DNA of 23,069 nt from Lysobacteraceae bacterium UBA6001 (GCA_002429615.1 DJAN01000206.1:1-23069), one strand, 5' to 3'. Counted from the first letter of the stretch, positions 1 to 8,323 are shown. Made by a program: numbers and translations. Notes: generated from the letters alone by a model not told the origin.

Positions 1-245
1 CGATCTGCGAGCGCGCCGGCCTGAAGGCGGGCGAGGGCGTGCGGATCGCCGCGGTCACCGGCAGCTCGGCCCGCGAGGCCCGGCTCAGCCCCGGCCTGGT
101 GATCCTGCGCGTCGGCCGTACCCCGGTCGGCAGCGTGGCCGCGTTGAACCGCGAACTGGCCGGCTACAAGAAGGGCGACGTGGTGATGCTGCTGGTCACC
201 AGCGGCCAGGCCACCAGCTATGTCGCGGTCAAGGCTGGCGAGTAA
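1..245 (+). CDS. mucD: DegQ/MucD-type periplasmic serine endoprotease, 3' end only (PDZ domain)
   Basis: This is the C-terminal ~80 residues of a gene that starts before the window; the frame is open from base 3 to a TAA at 243-245. The piece reads as the end of a PDZ domain: an AGLKAGEGV-like segment, a LSPGLVILRVG strand, an LNRELAGYKKGD helix-turn and a final strand with VVMLLVTSG. That fits the second PDZ domain of HtrA/DegQ proteases, which degrade or refold misfolded periplasmic proteins. The catalytic triad lies outside the window and was not seen. A degQ/mucD gene just upstream of lepA is the usual order in Xanthomonadaceae, where it belongs to the rpoE-rseA-mucD envelope-stress locus. 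The family is fairly sure; the symbol mucD rests on synteny. Confidence 0.75.
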   Translation, partial: ICERAGLKAGEGVRIAAVTGSSAREARLSPGLVILRVGRTPVGSVAALNRELAGYKKGDVVMLLVTSGQATSYVAVKAGE

Positions 246-308
246 GGCCTTGGAACTGATGCAGGAATTGCCTTGAGCCTGTGGCGCACCTCCCTAAGCA
301 TCGTGGTC

Positions 309-338
309 GGCCTCGGACGGTTTAGGGCCGTCGGGGCC
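309..338. other. Imperfect inverted repeat (hairpin) downstream of the protease gene
   Basis: The left arm GGCCTCGGACGG (309-320) pairs with the right arm CCGTCGGGGCC (328-338). This gives about 11 base pairs with one bulged G and one T-G pair around a 7-nt loop. No T-run follows, so it is not a textbook intrinsic terminator. It lies between the protease stop and the Shine-Dalgarno of the small ORF at 367, where a partial terminator or mRNA processing site would fit. Confidence 0.4.
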
Positions 339-366
339 GCTCGATCTCAGAAAAGGGGTGCAAACA

Positions 367-591
367 ATGGCGGTCAAGGTCTTCAGTGGATGGGCGGTCA
401 GAACGTGTCTTGCAGTGGTATTGGTGGGCAGCCCGGCGGTGCCATCGGTGGCCTCCAATCCGGTCTCCCCGCCTTCCGGCTATTGGTGTGTCAAGACCGG
501 GGAGGGCCAGTGGCTGTGTTGCGGAGGCGATATGTGCTGGGAGATGACAGACAGGGAATACCTGACGGTCACTCCCGCCAGAGCCATGTAG
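367..591 (+). CDS. Small exported Cys-rich hypothetical protein (74 aa)
   Basis: I do not recognise this protein. The ATG at 367 is preferred over an in-frame GTG at 358 because AAGGGG (353-358) lies 8 nt upstream of it. Residues 1-30 look like a Sec signal peptide: Lys4 and Arg12 before a hydrophobic stretch (LAVVLVG), ending in SVAS, a plausible cleavage site. The predicted mature part is about 44 residues, with four Cys (41, 51, 52, 57) and Trp at 40, 49 and 58, in a pattern W-C-x9-C-C-x4-C-W. This suggests a disulfide-stabilised periplasmic or secreted mini-protein, or possibly a metal site. It lies between the envelope-stress protease and lepA on the same strand. Overlapping open frames on both strands make the call moderate; the SD and signal peptide favour this frame. 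Confidence 0.55.
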   Translation: MAVKVFSGWAVRTCLAVVLVGSPAVPSVASNPVSPPSGYWCVKTGEGQWLCCGGDMCWEMTDREYLTVTPARAM

Positions 592-692
592 GTCAACTCG
601 GACCGTTCCAGGTCTGGCGGCGGCGCCCAGGTCGCGGTCGTCAGGCCTGCCGTTCAGTTTCGAGCCCGGGCGCACGGGGGGCTGGCGAGCCG

Positions 693-701
693 TGCGATAA
701 T
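693..701 (+). promoter_or_regulatory. Candidate extended -10 promoter of lepA
   Basis: TGC-GATAAT (693-701) matches an extended -10, 45 bp before the lepA ATG. No convincing -35 lies 16-18 bp upstream. The element is half of a perfect inverted repeat, GATAA-N7-TTATC (696-712). The downstream sequence is GC-rich (GCGCCG), as in other candidate promoters of this window. Confidence 0.45.
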
Positions 702-745
702 GCGCCGTTATCCTGACGACGGCCCAGAGCCGCCGCCCACCTCCA

Positions 746-2554
746 ATGTCCATCGATTCGATGCGGAACATCCGCAACTTCTCCATCATTGCCCACGTCG
801 ACCACGGCAAGTCCACGCTGGCCGATCGCATCATCCAGCTCTGCGGTGGCCTCGAGGCCCGCGAGATGGAAGCGCAGGTGCTCGACTCCAACCCGATCGA
901 GCGCGAGCGTGGCATCACGATCAAGGCCCAGTCCGTGTCCCTGCCGTACAAGGCGAAGGACGGGCAGGTCTACCACCTGAATTTCATCGACACCCCCGGC
1001 CACGTCGACTTCTCCTATGAAGTCAGCCGCTCGCTGGCCGCCTGCGAGGGCGCGCTGCTGGTGGTGGACGCCGCCCAGGGCGTGGAGGCGCAGTCGGTCG
1101 CCAACTGCTACACCGCCGTGGAGCAGGGCCTGGAAGTGGTGCCGGTGCTCAACAAGATCGACCTGCCGACCGCCGACACCGAGCGCGCCAAGGCCGAGAT
1201 CGAGGCGGTGATCGGCATCGACGCCTCCGAGGCGGTCGCCGTCAGCGCCAAGACCGGCCTGAACGTGCAGGACGTGCTGGAAGCGATCGTGCAGCGCATC
1301 CCGGCGCCGGTGCCGCGCGACACCGACAAGCTGCAGGCGCTGATCATCGACTCCTGGTTCGACAACTACCTCGGCGTGGTGTCGCTGGTGCGCGTCATGC
1401 AGGGCGAGATCAAGCCGGGCGACAAGCTGCAGGTGATGTCCACCGGCCGCAACCACCAGGTCGACGCGGTCGGCGTGTTCACTCCCAAGCGCAAGGTGCT
1501 GCCGAAGCTGGCGGCCGGCGAGGTGGGTTGGGTCACCGCGTCGATCAAGGACGTCCACGGCGCCCCGGTCGGCGACACCCTGACCCTGGCCGCCGACCCG
1601 GCGCCCAAGCCGCTGCCCGGCTTCCAGGAAATGCAGCCGCGCGTGTTCGCCGGCCTGTTCCCGGTCGATGCCGAGGACTACCCGGACCTGCGCGAGGCGC
1701 TGGAAAAGCTGCGCCTGAACGACGCGGCGCTGCGCTTCGAGCCGGAAAGCTCCGAGGCGATGGGCTTCGGCTTCCGCTGCGGCTTCCTCGGCATGCTGCA
1801 CATGGAGATCGTGCAGGAGCGCCTGGAGCGCGAGTACAACCTGGACCTGATCAGCACCGCGCCGACGGTGATCTACGAAGTCCTCAAGACCGACGGCACC
1901 ATCGTGATGATGGACAACCCGGCCAAGCTGCCGCCGGTGAACTACGTCGACGAGATCCGCGAGCCGATCATCCGCGCCAACATCCTCACCCCCGAGGAAT
2001 ACATCGGCAACATCATCAAGCTGTGCGAAGAAAAGCGCGGCAGCCAGCTCGGCATCAACTACCTGGGCAGCCAGGTGCAGATCAGCTATGAGCTGCCAAT
2101 GGCCGAGGTGGTGCTGGACTTCTTCGACAAGCTCAAGTCGGTCAGCCGCGGCTACGCCTCGCTGGACTACAGCTTCGTGCGTTTCGAGGCCGGCCCGTTC
2201 GTGCGCGTGGACGTGCTGATCAACGGCGACAAGGTCGACGCGCTGTCGCTGATCGCGCACCGCAGCCATGCCGACCGGCGCGGCCGCGAGCTGTGCGAGA
2301 AGATGAAGGACCTCATTCCCCGGCAGATGTTCGACGTGGCTATCCAGGCCGCGATCGGCGCGCAGATCATCGCCCGCACCACGGTCAAGGCGATGCGCAA
2401 GAACGTGTTGGCCAAGTGCTATGGTGGCGACGTCTCGCGCAAGAAGAAGCTGCTGGAGAAGCAGAAGGAAGGCAAGAAGCGCATGAAGCAGGTGGGTCGC
2501 GTGGAGATCCCACAGGAAGCGTTCCTCGCCGTGCTGCAGATGGACAACAAGTAA
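746..2554 (+). CDS. lepA: Elongation factor 4 (LepA), back-translocating ribosomal GTPase
   Basis: 602 aa, full length for LepA (~596-600). The GTPase motifs are complete: P-loop AHVDHGKST (16-24), switch I RGIT (55-58), DTPGH (82-86), NKID (136-139) and a SAKTG G5 motif. Domains II, III and V and the LepA-specific C-terminal domain follow, including the family signature [16 protein letters not shown] near the end. LepA is a cytoplasmic translational GTPase that acts on ribosomes under stress and in 30S assembly. The start is not fully fixed: ATG 746 ([11 protein letters not shown]) has no clear Shine-Dalgarno, and a second ATG at 761 would give MRNIRN, where the conserved sequence begins. 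lepB follows after 18 bp, so the two are probably co-transcribed, as in most proteobacteria. Confidence 0.97.
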   Translation: MSIDSMRNIRNFSIIAHVDHGKSTLADRIIQLCGGLEAREMEAQVLDSNPIERERGITIKAQSVSLPYKAKDGQVYHLNFIDTPGHVDFSYEVSRSLAACEGALLVVDAAQGVEAQSVANCYTAVEQGLEVVPVLNKIDLPTADTERAKAEIEAVIGIDASEAVAVSAKTGLNVQDVLEAIVQRIPAPVPRDTDKLQALIIDSWFDNYLGVVSLVRVMQGEIKPGDKLQVMSTGRNHQVDAVGVFTPKRKVLPKLAAGEVGWVTASIKDVHGAPVGDTLTLAADPAPKPLPGFQEMQPRVFAGLFPVDAEDYPDLREALEKLRLNDAALRFEPESSEAMGFGFRCGFLGMLHMEIVQERLEREYNLDLISTAPTVIYEVLKTDGTIVMMDNPAKLPPVNYVDEIREPIIRANILTPEEYIGNIIKLCEEKRGSQLGINYLGSQVQISYELPMAEVVLDFFDKLKSVSRGYASLDYSFVRFEAGPFVRVDVLINGDKVDALSLIAHRSHADRRGRELCEKMKDLIPRQMFDVAIQAAIGAQIIARTTVKAMRKNVLAKCYGGDVSRKKKLLEKQKEGKKRMKQVGRVEIPQEAFLAVLQMDNK

Positions 2555-2572
2555 ACCCGCAAAGGAACACGC

Positions 2573-3373
2573 ATGAAATGGTTTGAGATCGCGCTGGTGG
2601 TGCTGACGCTGGGCTCTGGCCTGGTGTGGCTGCTGGACAAGCTGTTCCTGGCCAAGCGCCGTGCGGCGCATGCCGGCCTGCTCGACAGCGAGCCGGTGAT
2701 CATCGAGTACTCGCGCGCCTTCTTCCCGGTGCTGGCGGTGGTGCTGATCCTGCGCAGCTTCATCGCCGAGCCGTACAAGATCCCGTCCAGCTCGATGATG
2801 CCGAACCTGCTGATCGGCGACTTCATCCTGGTCAACAAGTTCTCCTACGGCCTGCGCCTGCCGATCACCAACACCAAGTTCGTGCCGATCGGCGAGCCCA
2901 AGCGCGGCGACGTGGTGGTGTTCAAGCCGCCGCATGCGCCGGACGAGAACTGGATCAAGCGCATCGTCGGCCTGCCGGGCGACACCATCGGTTTCCACGG
3001 CGATACCCTGTACATCAACGGCGAGGCGATGAAGTACGAGGTCAAGGGCGAATACATCGGCAAGGGCCGTGGCGCCGAAGCCACCGGCACCACCCTGCTG
3101 AGCGAGGCCCTGCCGGGCCGGACCCACACCGTGCTGGAGATGGTCGGGCGTTCCAGCCCGGCCGGCCAGGGTGACTGGGTGGTGCCGCCGGGGCAGTATT
3201 TCGTGATGGGCGACAATCGCGATAATAGCGAGGACAGCCGGTTCTGGACCCAGACGCATTTCCTGCCGGAGCAGAACCTCCGCGGCAAGGCGTTCGGTAT
3301 CTGGCTCAATTGCGAGGGGTGGTTCTGCAAGGGGAGTTTCGATCCGTCGCGGATCGGGACAGGTATCCAGTAA
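2573..3373 (+). CDS. lepB: Signal peptidase I
   Basis: 266 aa inner-membrane leader peptidase that removes Sec/Tat signal peptides from exported proteins. It has two N-terminal hydrophobic segments (about 4-25 and 50-65). Box B PSSSMMP carries the catalytic Ser74. The general-base Lys is Lys129 in WIKRIVGLPGD. Box E GDNRDNSEDSRFW is at 213-225. Two extra Cys near the C-terminus (247, 252) could pair on the periplasmic side. The start has a good Shine-Dalgarno (AAAGGA) 18 bp after lepA. The pairing with lepA is classical. All catalytic residues are present and the length is normal, so activity is expected. Confidence 0.97.
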   Translation: MKWFEIALVVLTLGSGLVWLLDKLFLAKRRAAHAGLLDSEPVIIEYSRAFFPVLAVVLILRSFIAEPYKIPSSSMMPNLLIGDFILVNKFSYGLRLPITNTKFVPIGEPKRGDVVVFKPPHAPDENWIKRIVGLPGDTIGFHGDTLYINGEAMKYEVKGEYIGKGRGAEATGTTLLSEALPGRTHTVLEMVGRSSPAGQGDWVVPPGQYFVMGDNRDNSEDSRFWTQTHFLPEQNLRGKAFGIWLNCEGWFCKGSFDPSRIGTGIQ

Positions 3374-3404
3374 TCACACGCGTGGCGTGGCTAGGGGAGT
3401 AGCG

Positions 3405-3782
3405 ATGAAGCGCAATCAGAACGGAATGACCTTGCTGTCATTCATCGTGGTGTTGGCGGTGGTGGGGTGTTTCCTGTACGTCGGCATGAAGGTGTTCCCG
3501 ATGTACCAGGAATACTTCGCGGTGAAGTCGGCGATGAAGGGCGTGGCCAACGAGGCCGGCAGTGGCGACATGGACCCGGGCAAGATCCGCGACATGCTGT
3601 TCCGCCGCCTGGACATCAGCTACGCCGAGCATGTGCAGAAGGACAACGTGAAGCTGGAACGTATCGGTGACGGCTGGCGTCTGAACGTCGCCTACGAAGT
3701 CCGCGTGCCGCTGGTGTACAACCTCGATGTCGTCGGCAATTTCGACACGAGCCAGGACCTGACCCGTAGTGGTATCGAGTAA
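3405..3782 (+). CDS. DUF4845 single-pass membrane protein with pilin-like N-terminus
   Basis: 125 aa. ATG 3405 is chosen over an upstream in-frame GTG (3387) because AGGGGAG (3393-3399) sits 5 nt before it. The N-terminus is basic and polar (MKRNQNG), then a hydrophobic helix from residue 8 to about 28. The remaining ~95 residues form a soluble domain with charged helices and a C-terminal strand region. Length, position between lepB and rnc, and the GMT-hydrophobic start match the DUF4845 family; the function is unknown. The G7|MTLLSF boundary resembles a type IV prepilin cleavage site but has Ser, not Glu, at position +5. It overlaps rnc by 14 nt, implying translational coupling. Confidence 0.85.
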   Translation: MKRNQNGMTLLSFIVVLAVVGCFLYVGMKVFPMYQEYFAVKSAMKGVANEAGSGDMDPGKIRDMLFRRLDISYAEHVQKDNVKLERIGDGWRLNVAYEVRVPLVYNLDVVGNFDTSQDLTRSGIE

Positions 3783-4452
3783 GACACCGCAGCGCGGCGA
3801 CCGGATCGGCCATGCATTCGCCGATCCTTCGCTGCTGGCGCAGGCGCTGACGCATCGCAGCGCCGGCGCGCCGCATAACGAACGACTGGAATTCCTCGGC
3901 GACGGCGTGGTCAACCTGCTCGTCGCCGAGGCGCTGTATCTGCGCTGGCCCAAGGCCGACGAGGGCGCGATGACCCGCGCCCGCGCCGAGCTGGTGCGCG
4001 AGGCCGCGCTGGCGGTCATCGGCCGCACCCTCGAACTGGGTGACCGGCTGACCCTGGGGCCCGGCGAGATGAAGTCAGGCGGTCACCGCCGCGACTCGAT
4101 CCTGGCCGACGCGGTGGAGGCCGTGGTCGCGGCGATCTACCTGGATGCCGGCTTCGACGCCTGCCGCGCCGCCGTGCTGCCCTGGTTCGAGAGCGCGCTG
4201 GCCGCGCTGCCGGTCGGCAAGCCGGAAAAGGACGCCAAGACCCGCCTGCAGGAGTGGCTGCAGGCACGCCAGCGGCCGCTGCCGCTGTATGAACTCGTTT
4301 CCGAAAGTGGCGACGACCACGCCAAGCATTTCCAGGTACGCTGCACCCTGTCCGAGCCGGCGCTGAGCGCCGAGGGCGAGGGCGGGTCGCGGCGCCTGGC
4401 CGAACAGCAGGCCGCCGCCGCGGTACTGCGCCAACTGGATCCAGGCAAGTGA
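3769..4452 (+). CDS. rnc: Ribonuclease III
   Basis: 227 aa double-strand-specific endoribonuclease, used in rRNA and mRNA processing. The N-terminal nuclease domain contains NERLEFLGD (37-45). Metal-binding residues are Glu41 and Asp45, and Asp114 and Glu117 in SILADAVEA. The C-terminal dsRNA-binding domain starts around 155 ([11 protein letters not shown]) and ends in a [13 protein letters not shown] helix. The GTG start at 3769 lies inside the DUF4845 frame, with CAGGA at 3753-3757 as a possible ribosome site. Its stop overlaps the era start (GTGA). rnc-era-recO order is conserved in proteobacteria. Confidence 0.96.
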   Translation: MVSSKTPQRGDRIGHAFADPSLLAQALTHRSAGAPHNERLEFLGDGVVNLLVAEALYLRWPKADEGAMTRARAELVREAALAVIGRTLELGDRLTLGPGEMKSGGHRRDSILADAVEAVVAAIYLDAGFDACRAAVLPWFESALAALPVGKPEKDAKTRLQEWLQARQRPLPLYELVSESGDDHAKHFQVRCTLSEPALSAEGEGGSRRLAEQQAAAAVLRQLDPGK

Positions 4453-5357
4453 GCGAATCGACCCCTTACCGCAGCGGCAGTGTTGCCGTGATTGGCCGCC
4501 CCAACGTGGGCAAATCGACCCTGACCAATGCCCTGGTCGGTGCCAAGGTCAGCATCGTCTCCAATCGGCCACAGACCACGCGCCACCGGCTGCTGGGCAT
4601 TGCCAGCTTCCCGCAGGGGCAGATCGTACTGGTCGATACCCCCGGCCTGCATCGCGAGCAGGGCAAGTTCAAGGCCTCGGCGATGAGCCGGGTGATGAAC
4701 CGCGCCGCGCGCGGCTCGCTGGAGGACGTCGATGCCGCGGTGCTGGTGATCGAGGCCGGCCGCTGGGACGAGGAAGACACCCTGGCCTACAACGTGCTCA
4801 GCGATGCCGGGATTCCGGTGGTGCTGATCGTCAACAAGGTCGACCGCCTCAAGGACAAGTCCGCGCTGCTGCCGTTCCTGGCCGAGATCAGCGAAGGCCG
4901 CAGCTTCGCCGCGGTGCATCCGGTGTCCGCGCTCAAGCGCAAGGGGCTGGAGGCGCTGACCAAGGACCTGCTGGGCCTGCTGCCCGAGCAGCCGCCGATG
5001 TTCGGCGAGGATGAGATCACCGACCGCAGCCAGCGCTTCCTGGCCGGCGAGCTGGTCCGTGAGCAGCTGATGCGCCAGCTTGGCGAGGAACTGCCGTATG
5101 CAACCACGGTGGAGATCGAGCGCTTCGCCGAGGACGGCAACCTGCTGCGCATCGGCGCGGTGATCTGGGTCGAGCGCGAGGGCCAGAAGGCGATCGTGAT
5201 CGGCAAGGGCGGCACCCGGCTGAAGGAAATCGGTGCCAAGGCCCGCCAGCAGATGGAGCGCCTGTTCGGTGCCAAGGTGTTCCTGGAAACCTGGGTGCGC
5301 GTGCGCGAGGGCTGGTCGGACGACGAAGCCGCGCTCAAGGCATTCGGCTACGAATGA
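4449..5357 (+). CDS. era: GTPase Era, 30S ribosome assembly
   Basis: 302 aa, usual Era length. The P-loop GRPNVGKST is at 16-24; TTRHR switch I, DTPG and NKVD motifs follow in order. The C-terminal KH domain has [13 protein letters not shown], with the GKGG loop at about 252-255. Era binds 16S rRNA 3' end and couples ribosome assembly to growth; it is associated with the cytoplasm and inner membrane. The GTG start overlaps the rnc stop as GTGA, so translation is probably coupled. It is followed by a hairpin and then recO. Confidence 0.97.
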   Translation: MSESTPYRSGSVAVIGRPNVGKSTLTNALVGAKVSIVSNRPQTTRHRLLGIASFPQGQIVLVDTPGLHREQGKFKASAMSRVMNRAARGSLEDVDAAVLVIEAGRWDEEDTLAYNVLSDAGIPVVLIVNKVDRLKDKSALLPFLAEISEGRSFAAVHPVSALKRKGLEALTKDLLGLLPEQPPMFGEDEITDRSQRFLAGELVREQLMRQLGEELPYATTVEIERFAEDGNLLRIGAVIWVEREGQKAIVIGKGGTRLKEIGAKARQQMERLFGAKVFLETWVRVREGWSDDEAALKAFGYE

Positions 5358-5361
5358 GCCC

Positions 5362-5383
5362 GGCCGCGCCTGCCTGCGCGGCC
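5362..5383. other. Perfect 8-bp GC hairpin between era and recO
   Basis: GGCCGCGC (5362-5369) and GCGCGGCC (5376-5383) flank a 6-nt loop. No T-run follows and recO starts 13 bp later, so a full terminator is unlikely. It could stabilise the upstream mRNA, act as a processing site, or lower recO expression relative to era. Confidence 0.45.
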
Positions 5384-5395
5384 TGAGGCGGGCGT

Positions 5396-6115
5396 ATGCG
5401 CCTGGAAGATCAGACCGGCTTCGTCCTGCATGCCCGGCACTGGCGTGAGACCAGCCTGCTGGTCGAGGTGCTGAGCCTGCAGCATGGCCGCCTCGGCCTG
5501 CTCGCCCGCGGCGTGCAGGGCGAACGCAAGCAGGCGCTGCGCGCGGCGCTGCAACCGTTGCAGTCGATCCGCTTCAGCGCGGTGCAGCGCGGCGAGCTGG
5601 CGCAGCTGCGCGGCGCCGAAGCCGAGGATGCCGCGCCCCGTCTGCAGGGCGATGCGATGCTCGCCGCCTTCTATCTCAACGAACTGGTGCTGCGCCTGGC
5701 GCCGCGGCATGACCCGGTGCCGGAGCTGCACGCCGCCTATGCGCGCGTGCGCGAGCGACTCCGCGCCGCCGAGCCGTTGGCGTGGAGCCTGCGCCGCTTC
5801 GAGCGCGACCTGCTCGAAGCGCTGGGCGTCGGCTTCGACCTGGAGCACGACGTGGACGGCCAGCCGATCGACCCGGCGGCGCGCTACCAGCTCGATCCGC
5901 TGGAAGGCGCGCGACGGCTGCTCAGCGACCGCGGTGCCGGCGAACGCAATGCGCTTGCCACCGGGCGCGGCCTGCTCGCGCTGGCGCGCGACGAAGCGCC
6001 CGATCCGCTGGACCTGCCCGGGCTGCGCCTGGGGCTGCGGGCGGTGCTGCTGCACCACCTCGGCGGGCGTGGCCTGAAAGCCTGGGACATGCTGCGCGAC
6101 CTGACGCCGCGCTGA
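5396..6115 (+). CDS. recO: DNA repair protein RecO
   Basis: 239 aa, normal for RecO, the RecFOR mediator that loads RecA onto SSB-coated single strands and anneals ssDNA. The N-terminal OB-fold region begins [20 protein letters not shown] and continues through [12 protein letters not shown], typical of the family. The C-terminal part is helical. There is no Cys in the protein, so the zinc finger of many RecO proteins is absent, as in other gammaproteobacterial forms. A GAGGCGG stretch precedes the ATG. Its stop is only 6 bp from the stop of the convergent receiver-HPt gene. Confidence 0.92.
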   Translation: MRLEDQTGFVLHARHWRETSLLVEVLSLQHGRLGLLARGVQGERKQALRAALQPLQSIRFSAVQRGELAQLRGAEAEDAAPRLQGDAMLAAFYLNELVLRLAPRHDPVPELHAAYARVRERLRAAEPLAWSLRRFERDLLEALGVGFDLEHDVDGQPIDPAARYQLDPLEGARRLLSDRGAGERNALATGRGLLALARDEAPDPLDLPGLRLGLRAVLLHHLGGRGLKAWDMLRDLTPR

Positions 6116-6121
6116 GGCGCT

Positions 6122-6829
6122 TCAGTGCAGCAGCGCGGCGACGGCGTCGTGAAAGCGATGACGCGCGCTTGCCGAGCGCGGATCGCCACGCAGCTCGCGC
6201 ACCGCCTGTGCCAGCCGCGCCGCGCCGACGAACCCGCAACTGGCCTGGAGCCGGTGCAGATGGCTGCGCAGGGCCGAGTCATCGTCCTGGCGCAGCGCCG
6301 AGTCCACCGCATCGCGGGTGCCGGGCAGCTCGGACAGGAACAGCTCGCGCAGGGCGATCAGGTGATGCTGCTGGCCGTTGAGCGCGGCCAGTGCCGCCGC
6401 TTCGTCCCAGTCATCGCCGATGTCGAAGCCGGCCATCGCGCTGGTGTCGCCACGCGCCGGCAGCGCGCGCCGCACCTGCTGCTGCAGTTCGCTGGCCGGC
6501 AACGGCTTGATCAGGACATTGAGGAAGCCATCGGCCAGCAGGCGCGTGGTCGCGCCGGCATCGGCGGTATGGGCCACGGCCGGGGTGGTCGGGTGCAGGG
6601 CACGCAGGCGGGCGAGCAGGTCGCTGCCGGTACCGTCAGGAAGGTGGGCGTCGATCAACCACAGGTCGTGGCGTACGTCACGCGAACGCGCCAACGCCGT
6701 GGCGAGGCTGTCGGCACTGTCCAGCCGCAGGGCCAGCGGTTCCAGCGCGGCCTGGAAGAATCCCAGGCTGATCGGGTCGTCCTCGACCAGCAGAACGCGG
6801 GGACGGGGGGGCTCTCGCGAAGCCATCAT
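6122..6829 (-). CDS. Receiver-HPt signalling protein (stand-alone phosphorelay)
   Basis: 235 aa with two signalling domains and no DNA-binding output. The receiver (about 10-125) has the acidic pocket Glu16/Asp17/Asp18, phospho-acceptor Asp60 in WLIDAHLPDGTG, Thr88 and Lys108 in LIKPLP. The second domain (about 140-235) looks like an HPt: His192 in HLHRLQASCGFVG is the likely phospho-histidine, with Gln-Ala where HPt domains usually have Lys-Gly. A receiver-HPt fusion would relay phosphate between a hybrid kinase and another regulator. GGAGG lies 7 nt before the first ATG. The gene is divergent from rlmD and convergent with recO; no cognate kinase is present in the window. Confidence 0.85.
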   Translation of the reverse strand: MMASREPPRPRVLLVEDDPISLGFFQAALEPLALRLDSADSLATALARSRDVRHDLWLIDAHLPDGTGSDLLARLRALHPTTPAVAHTADAGATTRLLADGFLNVLIKPLPASELQQQVRRALPARGDTSAMAGFDIGDDWDEAAALAALNGQQHHLIALRELFLSELPGTRDAVDSALRQDDDSALRSHLHRLQASCGFVGAARLAQAVRELRGDPRSASARHRFHDAVAALLH

Positions 6830-6851
6830 CTTGCTGCCTCCATGTCAGCAC

Positions 6852-6902
6852 GCCGCAGCAACCTCCTGCGGCCGGGTGAGTTTGCCTGCCTTTCTGGCAA
6901 AC
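6852..6902. promoter_or_regulatory. Two adjacent inverted repeats between the receiver-HPt gene and rlmD
   Basis: The first is GTTTGCC (6880-6886) and GGCAAAC (6896-6902) around 9 nt. The second is GCCGCAG (6852-6858) and CTGCGGC (6866-6872) around 7 nt. Both lie upstream of the Shine-Dalgarno of the minus-strand receiver-HPt gene. They could be an operator plus leader hairpin, or consecutive leader hairpins. No consensus regulator site was recognised. Confidence 0.35.
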
Positions 6903-6941
6903 GACAATGAACGGGTGGACCCGGCCACCGTCGGCGCCATC

Positions 6942-6950
6942 TGCCACAAT
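6942..6950 (+). promoter_or_regulatory. Candidate extended -10 promoter of rlmD
   Basis: TGC-CACAAT (6942-6950) is 33 bp before the chosen GTG of rlmD. It is followed by a GC stretch and CCCTTTTT, a pyrimidine-rich likely start region. No clear -35 was found. Confidence 0.45.
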
Positions 6951-6982
6951 ACGCGCCCTTTTTGCCCGCAGCTTGTCGCCAC

Positions 6983-8314
6983 GTGGCCAGATCCGGTAGA
7001 CGCCTCGACCGCACCCCCTTCCAGACCGACATCCTCGACCTCAGCCATGATGGCCGGGGCGTCGCCCGCCGCGAGGGCGAGGGCGGCAAGGTCACCTTCA
7101 TCGCCGGCGCGCTGCCGGGCGAGGTGGTGATCGCCGAGCCGACCTCGCGCAGCCGCCATTTCGACGAGGCGCGCACCCTGGAGGTGCTGCAGGCCTCGCC
7201 GGAGCGCGTGACCCCGCGCTGCCCGCATTTCGGCACCTGCGCCGGCTGCGTGCTGCAGCACCTGGAGGAAGGCCAGCAGATCGTCGCCAAGGAGCGCGTG
7301 CTGATGGACAACCTGCAGCGCATCGGCCACGTCACGCCCGAGCGCGTGCTGCCGGCGCTGGTCGGGGCCAACTGGGGCTATCGCCGCAAGGGCCGCTTCT
7401 CGGTGCGCCGGGTGGAGAAGAAGGACAAGACCCTGGTGGGCTTCCGCGAGCAGGATCCGCGCTTCGTCGCCGACCTGTCGGTCTGCTACACGGTGATCCC
7501 GCAGATCGGCGAGAAGATCACCGCGCTGTCGGCGCTGGTGGAAAGCCTGGACGGCAAGCGCGACATCCCGCAGATCGAATTCATCGCCGGCGATGACGCC
7601 GTGGTGCTGACCGTGCGCCACCTGCAGCCGCTGAGCGAACACGACCGCACCGCGCTGGCGCAATTCGGCCAGGCGCAGGGCTTCGCGATCTTCCTGCAGC
7701 CCGGTGGCGTGGATACCGTGCATCCGCTGTGGCCGGAAAGCGTGCCGTTGTCGTTCCGCCTGCCGCAGTGGGATGTGGAACTGGCGTTCCGGCCGCTGGA
7801 TTTCATCCAGGTCAACGCCACGCTCAACGAGAAGATGATCGACCACGCGCTGCGCCTGCTCGACGCGCGGCCGGAGGATCGCGTGCTCGACCTGTTCTGC
7901 GGCCTGGGCAATTTCACCCTGCCGCTGGCACGCGGCGTGCGCGAGGTGGTGGGCGTGGAAGGCGACGCCGGGCTGGTGGCGCGCGCGAAGGAGAATGCCG
8001 AGCGCAACGGCCTGGCCAACGCCCAGTTCTTCGCCGCCGACCTGACCCAGGATCAGCGCCAGGCAGCGTGGATGCGGCAGGGCTTCGACAAGCTGCTGCT
8101 GGATCCGCCGCGCTCCGGCGCGATCGACGTGCTCAAGCAGCTGCCGCTGAAGAAGTTCGAGCGCATCGTCTACGTCAGCTGCCATCCGGGTTCGCTGGCG
8201 CGCGATGCGGGCTACCTGGTCAACGAGCAGGGCTTCAAGCTGAAGGCGGCCGGTGCGATGGACATGTTCCCGCATACCGCGCACGTGGAAAGCATCGCGC
8301 TGTTCGAGCGCTGA
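6983..8314 (+). CDS. rlmD: 23S rRNA (uracil-1939-C5)-methyltransferase RlmD (RumA)
   Basis: 443 aa from GTG 6983. That start gives the family-like MARSGRRLDRTPFQ; a TTG at 6962 would add 7 residues just after the predicted transcription start. An N-terminal TRAM RNA-binding domain (about 10-65) is followed by Fe-S ligands Cys80, Cys86 and Cys89 (CPHFGTCAGC) and Cys168. The SAM-binding motif VLDLFCGLGNF is at 301-311. The methylation nucleophile is Cys400 in YVSCHPGSLARD, with general base Glu436 in HVESIALFER. It methylates U1939 of 23S rRNA. The CYTH gene follows after 9 bp and is likely co-transcribed. relA, often next in gammaproteobacteria, is not here. Confidence 0.95.
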   Translation: MARSGRRLDRTPFQTDILDLSHDGRGVARREGEGGKVTFIAGALPGEVVIAEPTSRSRHFDEARTLEVLQASPERVTPRCPHFGTCAGCVLQHLEEGQQIVAKERVLMDNLQRIGHVTPERVLPALVGANWGYRRKGRFSVRRVEKKDKTLVGFREQDPRFVADLSVCYTVIPQIGEKITALSALVESLDGKRDIPQIEFIAGDDAVVLTVRHLQPLSEHDRTALAQFGQAQGFAIFLQPGGVDTVHPLWPESVPLSFRLPQWDVELAFRPLDFIQVNATLNEKMIDHALRLLDARPEDRVLDLFCGLGNFTLPLARGVREVVGVEGDAGLVARAKENAERNGLANAQFFAADLTQDQRQAAWMRQGFDKLLLDPPRSGAIDVLKQLPLKKFERIVYVSCHPGSLARDAGYLVNEQGFKLKAAGAMDMFPHTAHVESIALFER

Positions 8315-8323
8315 GGAACCGGC

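Noticed and set aside
273..716. A 147-codon plus-strand frame overlapping the Cys-rich ORF
   Set aside because: Gly/Arg-rich composition, no Shine-Dalgarno, no signal peptide, and it overlaps the lepA promoter candidate; the 367-591 frame is better supported.
641..3259. An 872-codon open frame on the minus strand opposite lepA and lepB
   Set aside because: It is the mirror of highly conserved lepA/lepB codons in high-GC DNA; the translation is His/Gln/Arg-rich and low-complexity with no domain, and no start signals support it.
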